Assembly (NCBI RefSeq): GCF_019599265.1
Contig: NZ_JAHZTC010000001.1
Location: 248,001-312,000, forward strand
Direction: 5' to 3'
DNA: 64,000 nt
From: Pontibacter sp. HSC-14F20
Lineage (GTDB): Bacteria; Bacteroidota; Bacteroidia; Cytophagales; Hymenobacteraceae
Part shown: in pieces, positions 50,950 through 62,300 of the stretch
Layout of the letters: each line of letters begins with the position of its first letter
Position numbering within the stretch: position 1 is the first letter of the stretch
Position numbers and translations under genes: made by a program
Notes under the pieces: generated by a model
What the model was told of the DNA's origin: nothing
The model's database searches: none
The model's input: the letters and a program-made list of their open reading frames with translations, nothing else

Positions 50950-53634
50950 TTAATTTCCCTCAGTTACCAGAGCAGCATGTGCTTTCTTTCTCCGCGAACG
51001 CAGGTATATTTTGCCCAGTTCGTTTACCAGTAGCGGGACTAAACCCAGGACGATCACCATCAGCCAGCCTTCCAGGTCAAGCATTGTCAGGTTGAAAGCT
51101 TCGCGCATAAAAGGGATGCCTATGACAACCAGTTGCAGCGCCAGCCCCAGCACAATGGCTCCTATCAGATACCTATTTGTGAAAAGACCAATCTGGAAAA
51201 TGGATTTCGTATGATGCCGCATGGCCAATGCATAAAAAAGTTGACAGGCCACCAGCGTCATAAAAGCAAGTGTTCTGGCATTCTCCAGCGTTATGGCAGG
51301 AACCTCATCGTCGAAGGGACTGTAGCCGTGCTCGTTGTAGCCGAACCAGAAAGCAAAAATCGTGAGGGCACCAATCAGGATACCGCCACCCAGCACACGC
51401 CAGCCAGCAATGCCGGTAAAGAAACTTTCGTTCGGGTCGCGTGGCTTTTCCTGCATCACATCCGGGTCGCCGGGATCCATACCTAGCGCAACAGCCGGCA
51501 TGGAGTCGGTCAGCAGGTTAATCCAAAGCAGCTGCGTCGCAATCAGGGGTGCTTCCCAGCCGATCATGAGCGTGATGAACATAGCCACCACTTCGCCCAG
51601 GTTACAGCTCAGCAGAAAAAGAACGGATTTCCGGATATTATTGTAAATGTTCCGGCCCTGCTCAATGGCCGACACAATGGTGGCAAAATTATCGTCTGTC
51701 AGAATCATATCCGAGGCACCCTTGGCTACGTCAGTGCCCGTAATGCCCATGGCCACGCCAATATCAGCGGCGTTAAGTGAAGGTGCATCGTTCACGCCAT
51801 CTCCGGTCATCGACACCACATTGCCCTGTGCTTTCAGGGCGCGTACGATCCGTACCTTGTGTTCCGGGGAAACCCGTGCGAAAATGCGGTAGTCGCGGAT
51901 CCTTTTGCTGAACTCGCTTTCACTCAGCCTCTCTATTTCCTGCCCCGTAATGGCCTGGTCCAGGTTGTCGGCTATACCTAGCTGATGAGCAATGGCAAAG
52001 GCAGTGATTTTATGATCGCCTGTGATCATGATGGTGGTGATGCCCGCCTCTTTTGCCTTGCTTACCGAGCCCTGCACCTCAGTTCTCGGTGGGTCCATCA
52101 TCCCGACAAGCCCCAGGAGAATCAGGTCCTGCTCCATTTCAGAAGCTGTAATAATATGGTCTACAGGTTTATAGGCCACGCCCAGAGTACGGAGCGCCTG
52201 TTCCGACATACGTGCTGTCGCTTCCTGAAACTGTTGTTTGTGTTCTTCTGTGAAGGGTACCACTTGTCCATTTTCCTGCACATGGGTAGCAAGTTTCAGG
52301 AGGTTGTCGATGGCGCCTTTGGTGTATACCGTATACCTGCCGTTCTCCTCATTCAGGGTCGACATTAATTTGCGGTCTGAATCAAACGAAAACTCGTCGA
52401 TGCGTTTGCATTGCCTGTTCAACGCTTCGCGGTCTATACCTAAATCGTCTGCCAGAAGCAGCAATGCTATTTCGGTGGGGTCGCCTGTGCCTTCGCCGTG
52501 CTCGTAAGTGGCGTCGGAGCAAAGCACCATGGCTTTTGCTAACAGGTTGGCATTATTGGTAGACGAATTTTCTTTCTTCCGGGCCACGGTCACTTCCCCC
52601 TCCAGACTGTAGTATTGGAGGACGGTCATCTTGTTCTGCGTCAGGGTACCTGTTTTGTCGGAGCAGATGATGTTGACAGAGCCCAGCGTTTCCACTGCCG
52701 GCAGTCGCCTGATGATGGCGTTGCGTTTGGACATGCTCATAACGCCAATGGAAAGCACGATGGCCACGATGGCGGCCAGCCCTTCAGGTATAGAGGCCAC
52801 GGCCAGCGAAACTGAGATCAGGAACATTTCGGTCAGGTCTCTGTCCTGCAGCAGGGACACCACGAAAATCAAGACGCAGATGCCGATGGCGAATTTACCG
52901 AGCGATTTGCCGAGTTTGTTCAGCCGGATTTCCAGCGGTGTTTTAGAGTCCTCTTCTGTTTCGAGGATGTTGGCAATTTTACCCACTTCGGTCTGCATGC
53001 CCGTACCAACGGCTACGCCCACACCTCTGCCTGCCGTCACCAACGTGGACATAAATGCGGCATTGTCCCGGTCGCCGAGTGGAGTTTGCGGGGATTCCAG
53101 CACAAACGTGGCATCTTTTGGGGAAGGTACCGACTCGCCGGTCAAGGCTGATTCCTCTATCTGCAGGTTAGCCGATTCAAGCAGCCGCAGGTCAGCAGCA
53201 ATATACCTGCCGGCGTCCAGGAGCAGAATATCGCCGGGCACTACTTTTTCAGAATCAATTTCTTTCACGACACCGGCCCGGCGCACAAGCGCTTTGGGGG
53301 AGGCTATTTTTTGGAGCGCTTCGATGGCATTTCCCGCTTTCACTTCCTGCACCACACCCAGCACAGCATTCAGGATAATAACAGCCAGGATGATAATGGA
53401 ATCGATGTATTCCCCCATGAACATGGTAATGACCACCGCTGCGAACAGCACATAGATCAGCCAATCCTGCAGCTGCGCCAGAAAAAGCTGGAAGATACTT
53501 TTCTTCTTTTTTGTTGTCAGTTTGTTGGGGCCATACTTTTCCAGACGAGCCTGTGCCTGTGCTTCAGAAAGTCCTTGAGCAGGGTCTACTTCCAGTTCAG
53601 TCAGAACCGCCTCTATTGATTTGGAAAACCACAT
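50950..53634 (-). CDS. P-type ATPase, P2A Ca2+-type
   Basis: The 894-residue protein starts with a cation ATPase N-terminal domain (about 5-70). It then shows TGES (165-168, actuator), SIPEGL (282-287, TM4 ion site), the phosphorylation site CSDKTGTLT with Asp326, VSMTGDGVNDAPSL in the P domain and LLWINLLTDSMPAVALGMDP in TM6. The PEGL and NxxTD ion-site patterns fit the P2A (SERCA-like) Ca2+ group. It should export Ca2+ or possibly Mn2+. It is transcribed alone. Confidence 0.92.
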   Translation of the reverse strand: MWFSKSIEAVLTELEVDPAQGLSEAQAQARLEKYGPNKLTTKKKKSIFQLFLAQLQDWLIYVLFAAVVITMFMGEYIDSIIILAVIILNAVLGVVQEVKAGNAIEALQKIASPKALVRRAGVVKEIDSEKVVPGDILLLDAGRYIAADLRLLESANLQIEESALTGESVPSPKDATFVLESPQTPLGDRDNAAFMSTLVTAGRGVGVAVGTGMQTEVGKIANILETEEDSKTPLEIRLNKLGKSLGKFAIGICVLIFVVSLLQDRDLTEMFLISVSLAVASIPEGLAAIVAIVLSIGVMSMSKRNAIIRRLPAVETLGSVNIICSDKTGTLTQNKMTVLQYYSLEGEVTVARKKENSSTNNANLLAKAMVLCSDATYEHGEGTGDPTEIALLLLADDLGIDREALNRQCKRIDEFSFDSDRKLMSTLNEENGRYTVYTKGAIDNLLKLATHVQENGQVVPFTEEHKQQFQEATARMSEQALRTLGVAYKPVDHIITASEMEQDLILLGLVGMMDPPRTEVQGSVSKAKEAGITTIMITGDHKITAFAIAHQLGIADNLDQAITGQEIERLSESEFSKRIRDYRIFARVSPEHKVRIVRALKAQGNVVSMTGDGVNDAPSLNAADIGVAMGITGTDVAKGASDMILTDDNFATIVSAIEQGRNIYNNIRKSVLFLLSCNLGEVVAMFITLMIGWEAPLIATQLLWINLLTDSMPAVALGMDPGDPDVMQEKPRDPNESFFTGIAGWRVLGGGILIGALTIFAFWFGYNEHGYSPFDDEVPAITLENARTLAFMTLVACQLFYALAMRHHTKSIFQIGLFTNRYLIGAIVLGLALQLVVIGIPFMREAFNLTMLDLEGWLMVIVLGLVPLLVNELGKIYLRSRRKKAHAALVTEGN

Positions 53635-54002
53635 GTCGCAACATCATTAGGTTACATCAAAAAAAGCAAGCCGAATGAAAGTGGGAATGAAAGCAGCTAA
53701 TGCTATGAAATTCGGCTCACTTGAAAACGACTGTAAGGTATAGAATTACAAGCAGTACAGCTAAACTTCTTTATTCGATGTGTATACCTGTTCAGGTAAA
53801 GCGTTTTGATCTGTTACAGCAATCCTACATTTAGTGCCCCATCCTTTGGAAATATTTTTTAAGCAGCTGCTTGTATGTTTGAAATACCATGCCTGATAGG
53901 AAATAAAATCTTGTATTTCATTGCTAATTTTTAGTGTAATACGTATCTAATGTTTCTATAATGATTGTTAAGGTTTGTATTCATAGGTAGTTAAAAATAA
54001 CT
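53635..54002. other. Gene-free upstream region of the glycosylation cluster
   Basis: No coding region is seen in these 368 bases. They hold two AGGTATA/TATACCT copies (near 53736 and 53784) and AT-rich sequence that presumably includes promoters for the divergent ATPase and epimerase genes. I see no Crp-type box. Confidence 0.6.
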
Positions 54003-55067
54003 ATGGGGAAGAAAACACGGATCTTGGTGACGGGCAGCGCCGGATTCATTGGCCACCACGTGGTAATGGCGCTGCAGGATGCGCAATTTGATGTGGTGGG
54101 GCTTGATATAATCAATCAATATTACGACCCGGCACTGAAATACGACCGTCTGAAAGTGCAGGGCTTTGAGAAATCACAGATCGCGTACAATACCTGCGTC
54201 TGTAGTGCAGATACCCCTTCCAGGAAGTTTATTCAACTTGATTTATCAGATAAAGGTGGATTAGAAGAACTGTTTGCGGAAAAGCAATTTGATCTGGTTG
54301 TGCACCTTGCCGCACAAGCCGGGGTGTTGTATAGCCTGGATAACCCGATGGCTTATGTGGAGAGTAACCTGGTCGGATTTGCCAACATGCTGGAAGCCTG
54401 CCGAAAATATCCGGTGAAGCACTTTTTATTTGCTTCCTCCAGTTCAGTCTATGGTCTGAATGTAGAGATTCCCTTTTCCACCAACCACCAAACTGACCGA
54501 CCGATTTCTTTCTATGCTGCCACCAAAAAAGCAAACGAAGTAATGGCGCACAGTTACGCACATCTGTATGATATACCTGCCACAGGTATGCGCTTTTTTA
54601 CGGTTTATGGTCCCTGGGGCAGACCGGATATGGCATGCTTTCGGTTTGCAAAATACATTGCCGAGGGACGCACCATACAACTCTACAACCAAGGTAACAT
54701 GTGGCGCGATTTTACTTATATAGACGATGTCGTGGCTGCTGTGATGAAACTGTTGCGACGCGCTCCGAAGGTGACCAAAAAGAAGCGAGCCCACGAAGCT
54801 CCCTATCGCTTGTACAACATTGGTAATAACCAGCCTGAGCAGTTGCTCGAAATGGTGGCGTTGCTGGAGCGGGGCCTGCACAAAAAGGCCAGCATCGACC
54901 TGCTGCCCATGCAACCGGGCGATGTACCTGTGACCTATGCCGACGTGGACGCGTTAGTGGCTGCCACCGGGTATAGGCCACACACCAGTCTGGCTGTAGG
55001 TATAAGAAAATTCCTGGACTGGTTTGAGGCCTATTATGCGGCGCAACCAATTGAAAAAGCTGCCTGA
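54003..55067 (+). CDS. NAD-dependent epimerase, UDP-glucuronate 4-epimerase-like
   Basis: The 354-residue SDR protein has GSAGFIGHHV (11-20) for NAD binding, SSSSVYG, YAATK (Tyr171-x3-Lys175) and GMRFFTVYGPWGRPDMA near 198-214, which is a signature of the CapI/UDP-glucuronate 4-epimerase branch. It would make UDP-galacturonate from UDP-glucuronate. It opens the + strand sugar cluster; 39 bp separate it from the glycosyltransferase gene. Confidence 0.85.
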   Translation: MGKKTRILVTGSAGFIGHHVVMALQDAQFDVVGLDIINQYYDPALKYDRLKVQGFEKSQIAYNTCVCSADTPSRKFIQLDLSDKGGLEELFAEKQFDLVVHLAAQAGVLYSLDNPMAYVESNLVGFANMLEACRKYPVKHFLFASSSSVYGLNVEIPFSTNHQTDRPISFYAATKKANEVMAHSYAHLYDIPATGMRFFTVYGPWGRPDMACFRFAKYIAEGRTIQLYNQGNMWRDFTYIDDVVAAVMKLLRRAPKVTKKKRAHEAPYRLYNIGNNQPEQLLEMVALLERGLHKKASIDLLPMQPGDVPVTYADVDALVAATGYRPHTSLAVGIRKFLDWFEAYYAAQPIEKAA

Positions 55068-55106
55068 AAAGGTATATGCATTCACCTGAATTAATGAAAA
55101 CAAGGT

Positions 55107-55883
55107 ATGGTAAATGAACTCTACAGTGAGGAGCCTGCAAAACCTTCCCTCACGATTCTAGTGCCCGTTTTTAACGAGGCGGAATGCCTGGTGCGGTTAA
55201 GCGAAGCCCTGGATGCCTTTCTTCAGCAGTCTCCTATTCCAACGCAGGTCTTGTATGTGAACGACGGGTCAACAGATGGGAGCCTGGCCCTGATGCGGGA
55301 AATATGCCAGCGTCGAAGCCAGTACCACTATATTTCGCTGAGCCATAACAGTGGTCTGAGCACGGCCATTAAAGCAGGTATAGATCATTGCCAGAGCACC
55401 TACATTGGCTACATCGATGCCGACCTGCAAACTTCGCCACTGGATTTCCTTTTGTTTTTTGAGCATCTGCCGGAGCACCAGATGGTATGCGGTATCCGGA
55501 TGAAGCGAAAGGACACTTTTGTAAAGAAGATCTCCTCCAGAATTGCTAACGGCTTCCGGCGGCGTATGATAAACGATGGCATTGTCGATACCGGTTGTCC
55601 GCTAAAGATCGTGGACGCAGCATTTGCCAAACGCGTCCCTTTTTTCGATGGCATGCACCGCTTTCTACCCGCGCTTATTCAGTTGCAGGGCGGAAAAATA
55701 AAGCAAATTCCTGTGCAGCATTTTGAACGCTATGCGGGCACGTCCAAATATCATTTATTTAACCGCCTCTGGGGTCCCCTTAACGATACCTTCGCATTCC
55801 GGTGGATGCGCAAACGCTATATCCGGTATACCATAGCCGAGCAATTCATCAACAAGACGGCGGTACGGCATGAGCAGGTCTGA
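55107..55883 (+). CDS. Glycosyltransferase family 2, DPM1-like
   Basis: The 258-residue protein opens LTILVPVFNEAECLVRL and contains VNDGSTDGSLALM (Asp-Gly-Ser), then YIDADLQTSP (DxD). This is the pattern of polyprenyl-phosphate mannose/glucose synthases. No membrane helices follow the GT domain. It should charge undecaprenyl phosphate with a sugar for the ArnT-like gene two places downstream. It overlaps the LAB_N gene by 14 bp. Confidence 0.88.
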   Translation: MVNELYSEEPAKPSLTILVPVFNEAECLVRLSEALDAFLQQSPIPTQVLYVNDGSTDGSLALMREICQRRSQYHYISLSHNSGLSTAIKAGIDHCQSTYIGYIDADLQTSPLDFLLFFEHLPEHQMVCGIRMKRKDTFVKKISSRIANGFRRRMINDGIVDTGCPLKIVDAAFAKRVPFFDGMHRFLPALIQLQGGKIKQIPVQHFERYAGTSKYHLFNRLWGPLNDTFAFRWMRKRYIRYTIAEQFINKTAVRHEQV

Positions 55884-56520
55884 GATTGGCATACTGAGTC
55901 TGGGTTTTATGGCGCAGGCGCTTTTTTCTGCCCGCATACTGGTGCAGTGGATTAAGTCAGAACGGGCCGGCCGAGTGCTGTCGCCTACTTCATTCTGGAC
56001 TTTCAGTCTGCTGGCATCTTTCCTGCTGATGCTCTACGGTATGTTTCGTCAGGACCTGGTGATCATCGGCGGACAGGCTGTCTCTTACGTGATATACCTG
56101 CGCAACCTGCAATTTAAAGGTGTCTGGCATGAGTTGCCTGTCTGGGTGCGTTGGCCGGCGGTGCTCTTTCCGGTCGGGATGTGCGCCTGGCTTCTTTTCG
56201 GGGATGCTTATAGCCTGGAGTATATCTGGGAACATGGCAAGGTATCAGGATTACTGATCGCCTGGGGTGGGGCAGGGCAGGTCATTTTCACGCTCCGCTT
56301 TGTGTACCAATGGTATTATTCTGAATTGGCCCAGGAATCAATCTTACCGAACGGTTTCTGGGTGATTAGCCTTGTTGGCAGTTTAATGATTGTCACCTAC
56401 GCCGTATTGCGCCTCGATCCGGTTTTGCTGCTGGGGCAGGTGGTCGGCGTGGTGGCCTATACCCGAAACCTATACCTGGGGCTGCAGAAACAGTCAACCA
56501 GCCAACGAACCGTTTCCTGA
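55870..56520 (+). CDS. LAB_N-domain membrane protein
   Basis: The 216-residue protein has two copies of the lipid-A-disaccharide synthase N-terminal-like domain, each of three helices with the patterns FSARILVQWIKSERAGRVLSPTSFW and FTLRFVYQWYYSELAQESILPNGFW. The domain is common next to GT2 and GT39 genes in lipid A or polyprenyl sugar modification. It starts inside the GT2 gene, so translation is probably coupled. Function is inferred from context only. Confidence 0.82.
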   Translation: MSRSEIGILSLGFMAQALFSARILVQWIKSERAGRVLSPTSFWTFSLLASFLLMLYGMFRQDLVIIGGQAVSYVIYLRNLQFKGVWHELPVWVRWPAVLFPVGMCAWLLFGDAYSLEYIWEHGKVSGLLIAWGGAGQVIFTLRFVYQWYYSELAQESILPNGFWVISLVGSLMIVTYAVLRLDPVLLLGQVVGVVAYTRNLYLGLQKQSTSQRTVS

Positions 56521-56526
56521 TCTGAT

Positions 56527-58158
56527 ATGAATCGAGCTTTCGCTGGTCTGCGTCACCACACCCTGGTGGCAGCATTGCTTTTCGTATTTTTGCTGATCCT
56601 GCTTTATAACCTGGGAGGCTGGGGCGTTATAGAAACCAGCGAAGCCCGTTATGCAGAAATCAGCCGGGAAATGTTGTGGAGCGGCGACTGGTTACATCCC
56701 CGTCTGCTCGGTATACAGCACTTTCACAAGCCACCCATTACCTACATCATTTCTGCCGCAGGTATGGGGCTATTTGGTGTAAATGAATTTGGGGTGCGCT
56801 TTTTTCTGCAGATCTCTTTGGTGGCGCAGGCCCTGCTGGTATACCTCATTGCGGTTGAGTTGTTTAAGTCTCGCAAAATAGCTTTAACGGCTCTGATCGT
56901 TTACATCACCATTCCCGCCGTTTTAATAGCTGCCCGAAACCTGACTACAGACTCATTTCTGGCAGCTTTTGAGTTGCTGGCTATCTGGGCCTGGCTCAGG
57001 TATAAACCCGCCAAAAAGCCGGCCTGGTTATACCTGTTTTATCTGGCGCTCGCCCTCGCATTTCTCACCAAAGGCCCGGTAGGTTTAATTTTTCCTGTGC
57101 TCGTCGTCATCGGGTATCGGGTGAAGCAACCAATCGGTCAGGCCAGCCTCCCACATCACCTGCTGGCCTTCCTGCTGTTTTTGGTAGTAAGCGCTTCTTG
57201 GTATGTATACCTGATGTGGCAGGACAGGCAGTTTATCGATTACTTTATTTTGAACCACATTGTGAAGCGCTATACCAGTCCCGATACGTTCGGGCGCTCC
57301 GAGCCCTGGTGGTTTTATGTCGTGTTTATACCTGTTTTGAGTTTGCCCTGGTCTGCCATGTTACTACTGCATTTCCAGAAACTCCGAACGCTCATACCTG
57401 CTCATAAGCGCCTGTTTTTGCTGTGGCTGCTCGTGCCGCTGCTGTTTTTCTCTGCCTCAGGTTCCAAGCTGATTCTGTACGTCTTGCCAATGCTGGCAGG
57501 TATAGCTCTGCTGGTGAGCTGGCTACTTTATCAACTGACTGCAAAAGATATCAGAAGCATTTCTGTGGTCACTTTTCTTTACCTCGGCCTGATAGGTATG
57601 AGTCTGGTTTTGCTTCCATTTCTGCCGCTTGGTTTAACCGTGCCTCAGACACTGGTCGTATTTGCCGTCCTTATGCTGGTAGTGCTATACCTGATCTGGC
57701 GATTCATGAAGCAAGGTATACAGCAGGTTGTGGCGGCTGTTTTGGCGTTTATCCTGTTCCTGATTCCTTTTTCAACGCACCTGCTGGGGGCCAATGCAGA
57801 ACAGGTAAACTCGAGTAAAGCGTTGGCTAATCTGATCAGGCAGGAGAATTTGCAGGATCGGACCATTGTGGTATATGACCGCTTGCTTCCGTCCCTTGCC
57901 TTTGAGTTAAACAAAGATATCGTGTCGGTAAGTGATCAACACCACAGCCTGAACCGCGAAACACAGTTTGAAACAAGCGACGCGTGGCGCAACCATTTAT
58001 TCCATATAAATGACAGTCAGGACTCCACCAGACTTCGGTCATTACTAGATAGCCGGACGGTCCTGATCTCCAAAAGAGAATTGCCGCGTAACAGAAATTG
58101 GTTGAGAAGGCAGTTTGCTCATACCCGGCAGGTGGGTGTCTGGATAATTTACTACTGA
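56527..58158 (+). CDS. Glycosyltransferase family 39, ArnT-like
   Basis: The 543-residue membrane protein has about 11 helices and the GT39/PMT N-terminal signature: VIETSEARYAEISREMLWSGDWL with the Asp/Glu-x-x-Arg loop (about 35-60), followed by FHKPPITYIISA. The C-terminal part is periplasmic. ArnT-type enzymes move a sugar from a polyprenyl carrier to lipid A or proteins. It is 6 bp after the LAB_N gene and closes the operon. Confidence 0.87.
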   Translation: MNRAFAGLRHHTLVAALLFVFLLILLYNLGGWGVIETSEARYAEISREMLWSGDWLHPRLLGIQHFHKPPITYIISAAGMGLFGVNEFGVRFFLQISLVAQALLVYLIAVELFKSRKIALTALIVYITIPAVLIAARNLTTDSFLAAFELLAIWAWLRYKPAKKPAWLYLFYLALALAFLTKGPVGLIFPVLVVIGYRVKQPIGQASLPHHLLAFLLFLVVSASWYVYLMWQDRQFIDYFILNHIVKRYTSPDTFGRSEPWWFYVVFIPVLSLPWSAMLLLHFQKLRTLIPAHKRLFLLWLLVPLLFFSASGSKLILYVLPMLAGIALLVSWLLYQLTAKDIRSISVVTFLYLGLIGMSLVLLPFLPLGLTVPQTLVVFAVLMLVVLYLIWRFMKQGIQQVVAAVLAFILFLIPFSTHLLGANAEQVNSSKALANLIRQENLQDRTIVVYDRLLPSLAFELNKDIVSVSDQHHSLNRETQFETSDAWRNHLFHINDSQDSTRLRSLLDSRTVLISKRELPRNRNWLRRQFAHTRQVGVWIIYY

Positions 58159-58196
58159 AACGTAAAGCTTAGCGGCTGCAAGAAATTTACCACCGG

Positions 58197-59087
58197 TTAA
58201 GCCTCTTTTAGCAAAGTTGCAGCCAAAGCCTTCTGGCAGGTCTCGCGGCCCAGTTCGATCTGACTTTTAGCTTTGTAGAATTCGAAAATGGAGCAGGAAT
58301 TCACTGGTATTTCTACCAGCACATCGGGCGGGTGTACCTGCAGCATCAGGTAGGTCAGGCGGTCCTGTGTCATTTGGTAGGCCAGCAATAAAAGTTCTCT
58401 CAGGGAGTAATCCGAGAGCGGCGATATATCGTCGGAAGAGTTCTCGGTATCCTGGCCCGTCAGGTGCAGCCATTTCCAGAGGGCCGACACCGCCTCCGGG
58501 TTTTTATTTACTTTTTGTATCGGCTTTTCCTCCGTAGCCGGGCCATTCAGGTTAACTGCCACTACCAGTTCGTTTTCTTTTTTGTGCACCAGGTTAAGAG
58601 GGAGCGGATTGAGAACGCCGCCATCCACCAGAAACTGGCCATTTTCGAGCACGGGCGTAAACACGCCAGGTATAGCAATTGAGGCGCGCAGTGCTTTGTA
58701 AAGATCACCGGAGGTATAATTGACTTCTTCGTTTCGGAGCATATCGGTGGCCACAGCTGTAAAAGGCACCTTCAGGTTTTCGATTTCCTGCGGTCCTGTT
58801 ACCTCCCGTAAATAATTGAATACTTTTTCGCCTTTTATAAAGCCTTGCCGGGTGAAGGTAAAGTCGAGCAGGTTAAAGACCATGCTTCTGGTCAGGGTGA
58901 GCATCCACTCTTTATACACCTGGTTGAAACCTGCTGCGTACAATCCGCCCACAACAGCTCCCATGGAGCAACCCACCACGCTGGCAATCTCAAAACCTTG
59001 TTCTTCCAGCACTTCGATGACGCCGATATGGGCTAATCCGCGTGCACCGCCGCTTCCGAGCACCAGATGTACTTTCCTGTGTTTCAT
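58197..59087 (-). CDS. Patatin-like phospholipase
   Basis: The start at 59087 (MKHRKVHLVLGSGGARGLAHIGVIEVL) is chosen; the frame is open 20 codons further. The 296-residue protein has the oxyanion hole GSGGARG, the nucleophile elbow GCSMGA (Ser41) and DGG near 193, giving the Ser-Asp dyad of patatin/RssA hydrolases. It would act on phospholipids or lipid esters, probably in the cytoplasm. It converges on the glycosylation cluster. Confidence 0.88.
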   Translation of the reverse strand: MKHRKVHLVLGSGGARGLAHIGVIEVLEEQGFEIASVVGCSMGAVVGGLYAAGFNQVYKEWMLTLTRSMVFNLLDFTFTRQGFIKGEKVFNYLREVTGPQEIENLKVPFTAVATDMLRNEEVNYTSGDLYKALRASIAIPGVFTPVLENGQFLVDGGVLNPLPLNLVHKKENELVVAVNLNGPATEEKPIQKVNKNPEAVSALWKWLHLTGQDTENSSDDISPLSDYSLRELLLLAYQMTQDRLTYLMLQVHPPDVLVEIPVNSCSIFEFYKAKSQIELGRETCQKALAATLLKEA

Positions 59088-59329
59088 GTAGCACCAAGAT
59101 ATGTTTTTTTGAGCCAACAACGTATTAACAGATACCAACTTGTCCAAAAATTACCTTGGCATAAGTTGTGTTTACACAAAGTTTAGAGGTTCGCTAACTC
59201 AGCCAAAAGGTAGTATTACTATATATTCTGGTCCAATTACTCAACCCATCCGGTCATTTTTCGTTTAGCCCTCTGAACCTTCATAACATTAGCTCAGCAA
59301 GGTACTTTCATTCGACTCTTTTAGTATAT

Positions 59330-62300
59330 ATGGATAAGAATTACTCTTTCGTCTATAGAGAACAAACCAGACTAACCGTTTTTATAGTACTCTTTCTAGT
59401 AGCTGCATTTTCAGGAATCAGGAGTATAGCCGCCTCTAGTGATTTTGCCGTTTTTGCCACCGCACCCGCCGCAGTTAAAGCGCAGCCTTCGCTGGTTGGC
59501 GCTATCACCATACAATGGAACTCCGTAACAGGTACCACTCAGTATGTAGTGGAACGGTCTCTGCTTGCAGACAAAGGCTTTCAGGCGCACGCCACCGTGG
59601 CTGTCGTAAGTGGCAAAACGCTCTATACCTACCGCGACACCGGACTGGGCTATGGCGAACGGTATTTCTACCGCGTGAAGGCCGTGACAGGATCCGGTGA
59701 CTCACCCTGGAGCAGTACGGTGAGTGCTACAACCCACGCTCAGAACAAAACCTTTAACATCATGCCGCTCGGCGACTCCAACACGCACGGCACCAAATTC
59801 AGCGACACCCGCCCGGATGCGCAGCGCATCGCTTACCGCAAGCAGCTTTATGACTTACTGATGGGTACTAACGCCAAGTTCACTTACGTGGGCAGTGAGC
59901 GCTCGGGTAGTGCCACACTGGCAAACGACCAGCACGCAGGTTTTTCAGGATCTCGCACCGGCGACATTGTGAGTTTGCTGCGCACCGGCAGTTATCGCAA
60001 CCAGGCTAACGAACTGATATCCTCAGGAGCTTCTGGCCTATACCTGGACCGCTTTAACCCGGATGTGGTGTTGCTGCACCTGGGCACTAACGGCGGGCAG
60101 TGGGGCGTAACCGACGACGATCAGGCTATTGCTGAAATGGCCACTATACTCGACGAGGTAGATGCCTACGAAGCCAGAGCCAACAAAGAGGTAACCGTCG
60201 TGCTGGGCCTGATCATTAACCGCGTTCCTCAGGAGAATGACCCGGCTGCCATTGAATTTACCTCCCGTTTTAACATGAAGCTGGCTGCCATGGCCGAGAA
60301 CCGCATCCGGACCAAAAGCGACCGGCTGCTGGTGGTAGACATGGAAAAAGCGGCCGGCCTCGTCTATAGATTAGCTGGCAGCGGCGGCGACATGGACGAT
60401 GCCCTGCACCCTTCTCCCTCAGGTTATCAGAAAATGGCCAATCAGTGGTTTAAGGCGCTGCAGCCCTTGCTCAAACCTTCCACCGTAAGCTCGAGCGCGC
60501 CCGAAACAACCATAACCCGAAAACCGACTGAGATATCAAAAGAGAAATCGCCTGAATTTGCCTTTTCGAGCAATAAAAGCCCGGTATACTTCGAGGTGAG
60601 TTTGAACGGAGCGGATGATGAAGTAGTAAGCAGTCCCTATACCTTGAGCAACCTGAAGGACGGACGCTATACCTTTTCGGTGCGGGCCGTGGATGCTGCC
60701 GGCCGGAAAGACGCCACACCAGCCACCCATACCTGGACCATCATCACCGAGCCTCCTACACCACCTGTTTTCACAGCTGTTACCGAGGACCGGGGTCCGG
60801 TTAACAATGATCGTGTAACTTCCGATAACACCATCCGTCTGTCGGGCAAAGCCCAGAATGGGGTAGAGGTAACCGTGAGCGAGGCTGAAAAGGGTGTGCT
60901 GGGCAAAGTAACACCCAACGACAGCGGCGACTGGACTTTCAATTATGAAGACACTGCTCTGCCAGCGAGCGTTTACAGTTTCTCCGCTATCGCAACAGAC
61001 ATAGCCGAAAATGTGAGCAAGGTGAGCAACACTTTTACCGTCACCATCGACCTGACCCGTCCGGATGCAGCCATCAGTACCGAGGCGAAAGCACCGGTAA
61101 AAGAACCTTTCCAGGTACAGCTCAAATTTACCGAAGCGGTATACGGACTGGCTGCTGCGGATATTTCCGTAAGCGGTGCGACCCTGAGTGATCTGAATGA
61201 AGTAAATAAGTCTACTTATACCGTTACCATCACTCCTCCTGCCAACGGGCAGGGCACCGTAGCCATCAGCCTGGCAGCCAGTAAAGCGACTGATTTGGCC
61301 GGAAATGGAAACATGGCTTCCAATAAACTGGAGATCGCTTATGACCTGAAACGCCCGAAAGTTGTGCTGAACTCTGATGCATCTCAGATCGTAAAAGCTC
61401 CTTTCTCAGTCAGGTTCACCTTCGACGAGGCCGTATCCGGATTTGCAGCTGCTGATATCAGTGTACAAAATGGTACAGCAGGAAATTTTAAAGCAGAAAG
61501 TGCATCGGTTTACACGGCAACTATCAGCCCTGCTTCCGATGGCGAAGTAGTAGTAAGTCTGGCAGCTAACAAAGCTACTGATGAAGCTGGCAATGGCAAC
61601 GAAGCTTCTGCTGAGTTGAAGCGACTTTATGACGTGGCTCCTCCCACCGTCACACTGGCCACCACGGCAACTGAACTGACTAATGCGGCTATACCTGTCA
61701 CAGTAACTTTCAGCGAGCCGATTACCGGACTCGCCCTGACATCATTCAGCGCGACTAACGGGAAACTGAGCAATCTGCAGAAAACCAACAACACCACTTA
61801 TACCTTGCTGCTAACACCTGACAAAGACGGGGAAGTAAGCCTGCAGCTGGCCGCTGACAAAATAGAAGACCAGGCCGGAAATGGGAATACCTCCTCAAAT
61901 GTGCTCAAACGTCAGTTCGACGCTACAGCACCTACTGTGGTACTCAGCACAGATGCCCCTGAACTAACCAACGAGTCTTTTACAGTAAACTTCCGATTTA
62001 GCGAAGCGGTAGAAGGTTTTGCGATAGGGGATATCATGGTAGCCAATGGCGCAGCCAGCGAGTTTAAGAAGACTGACGACCGAACTTATAGCGCCGTGAT
62101 CAAACCAGCAACTGATGGCCAAGTGACCGTGCGTTTGGCAGCAGGTATAGCAAAGGACGCAGCGGGCAACCCCAATACCGCATCCAATACCTTAGGTATA
62201 GCATTTGACGGCACCGCGCCATACGGTTACGCAGTCGCATTTGGAACTGAAAAAGTAGATCACAACAATCAAAAGCAGGTCTCGTTCAGTGTGAAAGGGG